A stretch of DNA of 64,000 nucleotides from an uncultured Collinsella sp. (GTDB lineage: Bacteria > Actinomycetota > Coriobacteriia > Coriobacteriales > Coriobacteriaceae): NCBI GenBank assembly GCA_900541055.1, contig UQHZ01000008.1, positions 28,215 through 92,214 of the forward strand, written 5' to 3'. The notes below the pieces were generated by a model. The model was given only the letters and a program-made list of their open reading frames with translations, did not search any database and was not told the origin of the DNA. Positions within the stretch are counted from its first letter, which is position 1. Every line of letters starts with the position of its first letter. Shown one piece after another: positions 58,199 through 64,000 of the stretch. The position numbers and the translations under genes were made by a program.

Positions 58199-59125
58199 AT
58201 GCATTCTCCCCATCAACGCGACGCGCATCCACAGCCGGTATGCAGCCGTCGCATCTTTTTGGGTAGCGCTCTCGCTGCGAGCGCTACTGTCGTCGCCGGC
58301 ACACTTGCCGGTTGCCAGCGCCCCTCCACGCTGGAAGTAGTTCAGCCCACGACGGGTGGCGGTCGCGACGACCTGTCCGATTCCGTTATCGGCAAGGATA
58401 AGATCCGCATTGGCATGGAGGCGGCCTATGCCCCGTACAACTGGCAGGTTTCCGAAGCCAGCGAGTACACCATCCCCATCGACAACGTGCAGGGCGCCTA
58501 TGCCGATGGCTACGACGTGCAGATCGCCAAGATCGTCTGCAAGGCCCTCGGTGGCGAGCCCGTTGCCGTCAAGCAGAGCTTTTCGGGCCTTATCGATTCG
58601 CTCAACAACGGCCAAATCGACCTCATCATCGCCGGCATGAGCGCCACGCCCGAGCGCGAAGAGTCGGTCGGCTTCTCCGACCCGTACTTCATTGGCTACT
58701 TTGGCCTATTCGTAAAAGAGGGCTCGCCCTACCAAAACGCCACCAAGCTTAGCGACTTTAGCGGTGCCACGGTGCTCGGCCAAAAGGACACCATGCTCGA
58801 CACCGTCATCGACGAGATCCCGGGCGTTGTGCACAAAAACCCGGTCGACTCCGTCCCCACGGTGTTCTCGAACCTGCTGCAGGGCACCTGCGACGCCGTG
58901 ACCTACAACACCGAGAACGAGAAGGGCTATATGGCTCAAAACCCGGGCATCGTTCCCATTCATTTTGCCGAAGGCGAGGGCTTTAAGCAGGAGGTCGCGG
59001 CAAACGTCGGCTGCCGCAAGGGCTCGGACAAACTGCTTAAGCTCATCGACAAGACACTCAAGGGCATTAGCCAAGAGGAGCGCGACCAAATGTGGGACGC
59101 GTGCCTCGACCGTCAGCCGGCATAG
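58199..59125 (+). CDS. Amino acid ABC transporter substrate-binding lipoprotein
   Basis: A 308-residue SBP_bac_3 protein. The signal has a twin-arginine-like SRRIFLGS followed by a hydrophobic stretch and the lipobox GTLAGC (Cys about residue 41), so it may be Tat-exported and lipidated. RIGMEAAYAPYNW, GYDVQIAKIVCKALGGEPVAVKQSFSGLIDSLNNGQIDLIIAGMSATPEREESVGFSDPY is the classic polar amino-acid-binding pattern. ATG 58199 follows AGGGAAGGC. It heads a three-gene importer operon. The ligand is not determinable; the GMSATPER stretch fits basic or polar amino acids. Confidence 0.9.
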   Translation: MHSPHQRDAHPQPVCSRRIFLGSALAASATVVAGTLAGCQRPSTLEVVQPTTGGGRDDLSDSVIGKDKIRIGMEAAYAPYNWQVSEASEYTIPIDNVQGAYADGYDVQIAKIVCKALGGEPVAVKQSFSGLIDSLNNGQIDLIIAGMSATPEREESVGFSDPYFIGYFGLFVKEGSPYQNATKLSDFSGATVLGQKDTMLDTVIDEIPGVVHKNPVDSVPTVFSNLLQGTCDAVTYNTENEKGYMAQNPGIVPIHFAEGEGFKQEVAANVGCRKGSDKLLKLIDKTLKGISQEERDQMWDACLDRQPA

Positions 59126-59134
59126 GGAGGCAGC

Positions 59135-60283
59135 ATGAAAACCGTCAATCGCCTGGCCTCCTTTATTAAGGCCGACCACCGTTATGTATACCTGGGCACG
59201 AGCGTTATCGCGGCGCTCGGCCTGGCGTTTAGCCAGCGCAACCCCACGCCGCTGAGCTTCTTGGCCCCCACCGGTATCTTCCAGGATTGCCTTTGGGCGA
59301 TTCTTTGGGCCTGGATTGTCGTGTCGGCGGCGGCGCTGGTCACCAAGCTTATGCACTGGAGCGACTATCGCGTAAAGTCGCCGTTCGCCTCCGAGCGTTT
59401 CCGCCGCGGCGCGCGCCTGGGTAGCTATGTTGTGGTCGCCATCGCAGCGATCTTTTTCGCGGACCGCTGCATCATGTCGTTTATCGACCTGGTGCAGGTG
59501 AGCATTGTCTCGGATTCCAACCCCAGCGACTTTTTGTCGAGCCTGGTCTACATGACCTACAAGAGCGGCGACTTCTTCATCCGCGGCATCGAGATCACCA
59601 TCGCGCTTGCCACCTTCGGCACCGTCATCGCATTCTTCCTGGCGTTGCTCTTTGTGTTCCTGCGTATTCAGACCTTCGATCGCGTGGACAACGACCTGGT
59701 GCGCTTCTTTAAGAGCATTGGCCGCGGCTTTGCGACCATCTACTCCACCATCGTGCGCGGCACGCCCATGATGGTCCAGGGCCTGCTCATCTATTACGCG
59801 GGTTTCACCGTTTTGCGCGGCATGGGCTTCGAGACCGCCCAGGCCAACCAGATCTGGAGTACCTTCACCGCCGGCCTCGCCACCATCTCGCTCAATTCCA
59901 CCGCCTACATGATGGAGGTCCTGCGCGGCGGCATCGAGTCCATCGACCCCGGCCAGGCCGAGGCGGCGCGTTCGCTGGGTCTGTCGCAGTGGCAGGCTAT
60001 GCGCAAGGTCGTGTTCCCCCAGGGCATTAAAAACGCGATTCCGGCGCTCACCAACGAGCTCATCATCAACATCAAGGACTCGTCGGTGCTCTCGGTCATC
60101 GGCGTGTTCGACCTCATGTACGCCACCACCACCGTCGCCGGCGTGTACTACCGTCAGATGGAGGTCTACTGCGTGGCGCTCGTGGTTTACTTGATCCTGA
60201 CGCTCGTGGCGAGCCGCCTGCTCGAGGCCTTTGGCAAAAAGCTCGGCGCCGAGGCCCCGGCAACGCTGCCCAGCTCCAACTAG
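59135..60283 (+). CDS. Amino acid ABC transporter permease with N-terminal membrane extension
   Basis: A 382-residue permease. The HisM/GlnP-like core occupies about residues 145-370: FFIRGIEITIALATFGTVIAFFLALL, RGTPMMVQGLLIYY, and the EAA loop SIDPGQAEAARSLGLSQWQAMRKVVFPQGIKNAIPALTNELI. An additional 140 residues at the N-terminus carry three extra hydrophobic segments not found in ordinary 220-residue permeases. Only one permease is encoded, so it probably works as a homodimer. It starts nine bases after the binding-protein stop, with GGGAGG. Confidence 0.9.
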   Translation: MKTVNRLASFIKADHRYVYLGTSVIAALGLAFSQRNPTPLSFLAPTGIFQDCLWAILWAWIVVSAAALVTKLMHWSDYRVKSPFASERFRRGARLGSYVVVAIAAIFFADRCIMSFIDLVQVSIVSDSNPSDFLSSLVYMTYKSGDFFIRGIEITIALATFGTVIAFFLALLFVFLRIQTFDRVDNDLVRFFKSIGRGFATIYSTIVRGTPMMVQGLLIYYAGFTVLRGMGFETAQANQIWSTFTAGLATISLNSTAYMMEVLRGGIESIDPGQAEAARSLGLSQWQAMRKVVFPQGIKNAIPALTNELIINIKDSSVLSVIGVFDLMYATTTVAGVYYRQMEVYCVALVVYLILTLVASRLLEAFGKKLGAEAPATLPSSN

Positions 60284-60305
60284 GCTCAAGACGAGGAGAA
60301 TCATC

Positions 60306-61091
60306 ATGGCAGATATCGCCACTACCGGCACCGCGGCCGCCGCACAGACCAATGAGCCGCTTATCCGCGTCGAGGGCCTGCGCAAGAGCTTCGGCTCGCT
60401 CGAGGTGCTCAAGGGCATCGACCTGTCCGTTAACCCCGGCGAGGTCGTCACCATTATCGGCGCTTCGGGCTCGGGCAAGTCGACCTTCCTGCGCTGTCTC
60501 AACCTGCTCGAGACCCCGGACGCGGGCCACATCTGGTTCCACGGCCAGGACCTTACGGCCGAGCGCTGCAATATCAATAAACTCCGCGAGGACATCGGCA
60601 TGGTGTTCCAGGGCTTTAACCTGTTCAACAACATGGATGTGCTCGACAACTGCACGCTTGCGCCCGTCACACTCAAAAAGATGAGCAAGGCCGAGGCCGA
60701 GAAGGTCGCGATGGAGCATCTGACGAGCGTGGGGCTCGAGAAGTTCGCGCACGCCGCCGTGGGCCGCCTGTCCGGTGGTCAAAAACAGCGCGTGGCCATC
60801 GCGCGCGCCCTGTGCATGAATCCGCAGATCATGCTGTTCGACGAGCCGACCTCCGCACTCGACCCCGAGATCGTGGGCGAGGTGCTCGAGGTCATGCGCA
60901 AGCTCGCTGCCGACGGCATGACCATGGTCGTCGTCACGCACGAGATGGCCTTTGCCCGCACGGTGTCCGACCGCGTAGTCTTTATGGACAAGGGCGTGGT
61001 GCTCGAGGACGCCGCACCGGCCGAGCTCTTCGGCAACCCCAAGCACCAGCGCACCCGCGAGTTCCTCTCGCGCTATCTCGAGGACAAATAA
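60306..61091 (+). CDS. Amino acid ABC transporter ATPase
   Basis: A 261-residue GlnQ/HisP-type ATPase read from ATG 60306 (GAGGAGAATC upstream). Walker A GASGSGKST (about 58-66), Q-loop VFQGFNLFNNM, signature LSGGQKQR, and Walker B IMLFDEPTSALDPEIVGEV, then THEMAFARTVSDRVVFMDKG. It completes the importer with the preceding two genes. A leader of about 18 residues, TTGTAAAAQTNEP, is longer than usual. An M20 peptidase gene follows after 72 bp. Confidence 0.94.
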   Translation: MADIATTGTAAAAQTNEPLIRVEGLRKSFGSLEVLKGIDLSVNPGEVVTIIGASGSGKSTFLRCLNLLETPDAGHIWFHGQDLTAERCNINKLREDIGMVFQGFNLFNNMDVLDNCTLAPVTLKKMSKAEAEKVAMEHLTSVGLEKFAHAAVGRLSGGQKQRVAIARALCMNPQIMLFDEPTSALDPEIVGEVLEVMRKLAADGMTMVVVTHEMAFARTVSDRVVFMDKGVVLEDAAPAELFGNPKHQRTREFLSRYLEDK

Positions 61092-61163
61092 CCAACCGCA
61101 AACGCTTACGTGGCAGGGCCGCTCCGGTGGGGCGGCCCTTGTCATCACAATCGAAAGGATGTC

Positions 61164-62591
61164 ATGGCCGAGGTTTGGCGCTTCTTTGCGCATGAGGATG
61201 ATTTTGCCGATATAGACGAGGCTGGCGCGTGCGAGCGCTTGGGTCGCGTGCTGTCGTTTCCGACCATCTCGAGTATGGATGCCGAGGCGGTGGACTGGCA
61301 GCCGTTCGACGACCTGCGCGCGTATATGCAGCAGGCTTGGCCGCACGTATTTACGGCGGGTAAGGTCGAGCTTATCGACCATTCGCTATTGGTGACGCTT
61401 GGCGGTTCCGACCCTGCCCTCAAGCCCATTATGCTCATGGGCCACATGGACGTGGTTCCCGTGGTACCCGGCACCGAGGCTGACTGGACGCATGCCCCCT
61501 TTAGCGGACATGTGGACGACACCTACATTTGGGGTCGCGGCGCCATCGATATGAAAGACCAGGTCGCAGGCATTCTCGAGGCGGTTGAGTATGCGCTCGC
61601 GCACGGCTGGGAGCACAAGCGTACCCTGCTGCTCGCCTTTGGCCAGGACGAGGAAACCACGCAGTACGGCGCGGGGGCGATCGGTCGTGTGCTCGAGGAG
61701 CGTGGCGTTGAACTTGAATATCTGATCGACGAGGGTGACTACCGTATTGTTTCGGCTGCCGAGTATGGCGCGGGCGAGGGCTGGCTTATGCATGCCGACC
61801 TCGCGGAGAAGGGTTACGCCGATATCATACTCAAGACGAAGAGTGAGGGCGGGCATTCGTCCAACCCCTACGGCGGCACATCGCTCGAGGTGCTCAGCCG
61901 TGCCATCACCGCAATCTGCGATATCGAGTGGCCGACGCGCGTGACCGACTTGCTTGCCGCTCAACTCGTCGAGTTGGGGCTCTACACGGCCGATGAAATT
62001 GCCGCCAACGGGGATGCCATTGTCCGCGATTGCCTCGCCAGCAAAAAGCTCTATCCGCTGGTGACGACCACCTGCGCGCCCACGCAGATCGAGGGTGGCA
62101 GCACCGGCGCCAACGTAATGCCGCAGGATATGTGGGCCAACATTAACTTCCGCATGCTCGAGGGTACGAGCGTGGTCGACGTTGTGGCGCGCTGCCGTGA
62201 GGCGGTTGCCGGGGCGGACCTTGCCGGTTGTGTCGAAGTGGAGCTGGGCCCCGGCAGCTCCGAGCCTTCGCCGTCTCCGCGTGTCGGTGGACCGGGGCTC
62301 GAGGCCGTTCGCGCCATCGCCGCCCGCTATTTCCGTGATCCAAAGGGGACGGAGGAAAACGGACCGAGTGCGACGGGCGGGGCTCCTGTCAGCATCGTCC
62401 CCTCGACCGTGATCGGTGCGACCGACGCTGCCAACTATCAGCGCATTTGCCCTGAGTGCATTCGTTTCTCGGCCTTTGTGGTCGACGATGACGAGTGCGA
62501 CCGAGGCGTCCACGGCACCAACGAGCGCATTACCCGCCGAGTCTACCTTCAGGGTGTCCGCTTTTTCATCGCTCTGCTCCACACGCTCTAG
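61164..62591 (+). CDS. M20 family metallopeptidase with in-frame REP-like insertion
   Basis: A 475-residue M20A-type peptidase or deacylase read from ATG 61164 (GAAAGGATGTC upstream). MGHMDVVPVVPGTEADWTHAPFSG and WGRGAIDMKDQVAGILEA supply metal ligands, and FGQDEETTQYGAG holds the catalytic Glu. EGGSTGANVMPQDMWANINFRMLEGTSV is the dimerisation-domain region and GATDAANY the late metal-site motif. Near residue 393, the peptide PKGTEENGPSATGG is encoded by a copy of the GGGGACGGAGGAAAACGGA repeat core, which keeps the frame open. It may process peptides taken up by the ABC importer upstream; that is inference. Confidence 0.87.
   Translation: MAEVWRFFAHEDDFADIDEAGACERLGRVLSFPTISSMDAEAVDWQPFDDLRAYMQQAWPHVFTAGKVELIDHSLLVTLGGSDPALKPIMLMGHMDVVPVVPGTEADWTHAPFSGHVDDTYIWGRGAIDMKDQVAGILEAVEYALAHGWEHKRTLLLAFGQDEETTQYGAGAIGRVLEERGVELEYLIDEGDYRIVSAAEYGAGEGWLMHADLAEKGYADIILKTKSEGGHSSNPYGGTSLEVLSRAITAICDIEWPTRVTDLLAAQLVELGLYTADEIAANGDAIVRDCLASKKLYPLVTTTCAPTQIEGGSTGANVMPQDMWANINFRMLEGTSVVDVVARCREAVAGADLAGCVEVELGPGSSEPSPSPRVGGPGLEAVRAIAARYFRDPKGTEENGPSATGGAPVSIVPSTVIGATDAANYQRICPECIRFSAFVVDDDECDRGVHGTNERITRRVYLQGVRFFIALLHTL
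62341..62363. repeat. REP-like core inside the M20 peptidase coding sequence
   Basis: CAAAGGGGACGGAGGAAAAC then GGA: the 19 bases from GGGGACGG onward are identical to those at 2952-2970 in an intergenic palindrome. Confidence 0.6.
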
Positions 62592-62625
62592 AATCCAACA
62601 AAGGGACTGTCCCTTTGTCGGATTC
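62591..62625. repeat. REP-like palindrome overlapping the M20 peptidase stop codon
   Basis: GAATCCAACAAAGGGA and TCCCTTTGTCGGATTC enclose CTG, an inverted repeat with one mismatch. Its first base is the last base of the TAG stop codon. The rest of the gap to 62819 holds a GTGCG/CGCAC hairpin and the prfA leader. Confidence 0.8.
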
Positions 62626-62819
62626 CGTGCGGGTTATATGCAGGTTTGCCTGCGCACGCTATCATGTATGGGTTAGACCGCAACTATGTACCCCATACGC
62701 GAAGGGATGCGCATGTATCTGAGGATCGACATGTTCTAGCCGGGCTTACCCCCGCAGCGGCGCCCCGCGCCCCATCAATTCTGCCGATTTTCACCTTCAC
62801 GCATATAAAGGAGTCCGTC

Positions 62820-63887
62820 ATGCGCGACAAGCTCGAAAAGATCATCAAGGCCTACGAGGAGCTCGAGAAGAAGCTTTCCGACCCGGCCGTCGCCTCCGAT
62901 ATCAAGGAGTTCACGCGTCTCAACAAGGAATACGCGCACCAGTCCGACCTCATCGCCGCCTCGCGCGAGTACATCGGCGCGCTCGATGACATCGAGGCTG
63001 CCAAGGAAATGCTGCACGATACCACCGATGCCGATGAGAAGGAGATGCTCCAGATGGACATCTCCGAAAACGAGGCCAAGCTTCCCCAGCTCGAGGAAGA
63101 CATCAAGTACATGCTCATCCCGAGCGACCCCAACGACGACAAGAACACCATCGTCGAGATCCGCTCCGCCGCCGGTGGCGACGAGGCGGCCATCTTCGCC
63201 GGCGACCTGTACAAGATGTATCAGCGCTTTTGCGAGTCGCGCGGCTGGAAGACTACCGTGCTCGACTCCAGCCCCAGCGAGGCCGGTGGCTTTAAGTCCA
63301 TTGAGTTCAAGGTCGAGGGCGACCGCGTCTACTCCGTTATGAAGTACGAGTCCGGCGTGCACCGTGTCCAGCGCGTCCCCAAGACCGAGTCCCAGGGCCG
63401 CATTCAGACCTCCACGGCTACCGTCGCCGTGCTTCCCGAGGCCGAGGAGATCGACGTCCAGATCAACCAGTCCGACCTGCGCATCGACACCTACTGCGCC
63501 TCCGGCCCTGGCGGTCAGTGCGTTAACACCACCTACTCCGCCGTGCGCATTACCCATCTGCCCACCAACACCGTGGTGCAGTCGCAGGAGCAGCGCTCCC
63601 AGATCCAGAACCGCGAGGTCTGCATGCAGATGCTGCGTGCCCGTCTGTACGAGATGGAGCTCGAGAAGCAGCAGGCCGAGCTCGGTGCCGAGCGCCAGAG
63701 CCAGATCGGCCATGGCAACCGTTCCGAGAAGATCCGTACCTACAACCAGCCCCAGGACCGCGTGACCGATCACCGCATCGGCTTCAACTCCACCTACAAC
63801 GGCGTCCTTCTGGGCGATCAGCTCGGCACCGTGATCGAGGCACTCGCCGCCGCCGAGCGAGCCGAGAAGCTGGCGCAGGCTGTGTAG
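62820..63887 (+). CDS. prfA: Peptide chain release factor 1
   Basis: A 355-residue RF1. The catalytic GGQ is in SGPGGQCVNTTYSAVRITHLPT (about residues 224-245). IRSAAGGDEAAIFAGDLYKMY and VHRVQRVPKTESQGRIQTSTATVAVLPE are conserved, and the segment between holds the stop-codon recognition region typical of RF1 (frames TEAG-like helix, GDRVYSVMKYESG). It ends translation at UAA and UAG. ATG 62820 follows AAAGGAGTCCG; an open frame back to 62646 lies in the leader. The usual partner prmC would be expected next, but the contig ends. Confidence 0.95.
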   Translation: MRDKLEKIIKAYEELEKKLSDPAVASDIKEFTRLNKEYAHQSDLIAASREYIGALDDIEAAKEMLHDTTDADEKEMLQMDISENEAKLPQLEEDIKYMLIPSDPNDDKNTIVEIRSAAGGDEAAIFAGDLYKMYQRFCESRGWKTTVLDSSPSEAGGFKSIEFKVEGDRVYSVMKYESGVHRVQRVPKTESQGRIQTSTATVAVLPEAEEIDVQINQSDLRIDTYCASGPGGQCVNTTYSAVRITHLPTNTVVQSQEQRSQIQNREVCMQMLRARLYEMELEKQQAELGAERQSQIGHGNRSEKIRTYNQPQDRVTDHRIGFNSTYNGVLLGDQLGTVIEALAAAERAEKLAQAV

Positions 63888-63914
63888 GTTCCGCCGTTCT
63901 ACCGAACGGCGGAC
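63888..63914 (+). repeat. GTTCCGCCGTT hairpin repeat, copy C
   Basis: GTTCCGCCGTT and AACGGCGGAC flank a CTACCG-type loop. The same loop and layout as the hairpins after dtd and lysS, with compensating changes in both stem arms. Confidence 0.6.
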
Positions 63915-63918
63915 CAGC

Positions 63919-63965
63919 CGACGCTGCGCGGGCCGCATTTGGACAATCTGACGTTCAACTTCAAG
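63919..63965. repeat. 47-bp exact repeat, copy 2, truncated by adapter
   Basis: Identical to 50932-50978. The match stops exactly where the adapter sequence begins, so the original continuation is unknown. Confidence 0.85.
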
Positions 63966-63998
63966 CTGTCTCTTATACACATCTGACGCTGCCGACGA
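63966..63998. other. Sequencing adapter contamination (Nextera)
   Basis: CTGTCTCTTATACACATCT, the Tn5 mosaic end, continues as GACGCTGCCGACGA, the standard Nextera read adapter. This is artificial sequence at the contig end and not genomic DNA. The final AC (63999-64000) cannot be trusted either. Confidence 0.97.
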
Positions 63999-64000
63999 AC

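Noticed and set aside
62775..63980. A 401-codon minus-strand frame starting MYKRQ at the contig end
   Set aside because: Its start comes from the Nextera adapter and the rest is antisense to prfA.

Overview
The window looks like chromosomal DNA from a Coriobacteriia gut actinobacterium, most likely Collinsella. This rests on the high G+C content, the actinobacterial gene repertoire, an AmaP/DUF2273/Asp23 envelope-stress cluster, a lysyl-tRNA synthetase with an extra C-terminal tRNA-binding domain, an LAxTG sortase substrate and a 2-hydroxyacyl-CoA dehydratase-type gene. The assignment is inference from gene content; no marker rRNA is present. The last 33 or so bases (63966-63998) are Nextera sequencing adapter, so the right edge is a contig end.

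Layout. 1-5.4 kb: the 3' end of a large acyl-CoA dehydratase activase-related gene, a 3-hydroxyacyl-CoA dehydrogenase, a broken aryl-sulfate sulfotransferase, a small membrane protein and a DUF389 membrane protein with an EF-hand loop. 5.7-9.2 kb: a 1151-residue sortase-anchored coiled-coil surface protein with a central SCP/SEC10-like domain. 9.3-16.4 kb: OPT oligopeptide transporter, coaX, dCMP deaminase-like, NifU-like, lgt and a large DUF6020-like membrane protein. 16.5-21.7 kb: yebC, the envelope-stress trio, a YitT protein and a zinc-ribbon membrane protein. 21.8-25.1 kb: convergent amidohydrolases. 25.1-28.2 kb: groES-groEL bracketed by palindromic elements. 28.4-32.8 kb: an FMN riboswitch controlling ribU, followed by a fused double EcfA ATPase, ecfT and two flavin-binding split-barrel proteins, which together read as a riboflavin uptake locus. 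33-38 kb: argCJBD behind ArgR-like boxes. 38-38.7 kb: tRNA-Val and tRNA debris. 38.9-51 kb: asnB, a murE-like ligase, a HAD phosphatase, murI, rph, rdgB, dtd, veg, ispE, tRNA-Pro, tatA, greA and lysS. 51-64 kb: pyridoxamine kinase, a TIGR04076 protein, an AAA/DUF4143 ATPase with a 33-bp-period repeat array upstream, LMW-PTP, an MFS transporter, a hypothetical protein, an aldose epimerase, an amino-acid ABC importer, an M20 peptidase and prfA.

The most striking non-coding content is a set of about fifteen short palindromic intergenic repeats that share one plan: a GGGAC-type core inside a short inverted repeat, with differing stems. They resemble REP sequences moved by Y1 transposases, although no such transposase lies in the window. 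One copy sits inside the M20 peptidase reading frame. Larger palindromic elements of about 130-235 bp lie at 1.7, 25.4, 25.7, 28.1 and 38.1 kb. I found no CRISPR array, prophage, rRNA or intact transposase. Nothing here clearly amounts to a new multi-gene defence system; the repeat families, the phase-variation candidate and the 33-bp array are the best leads.
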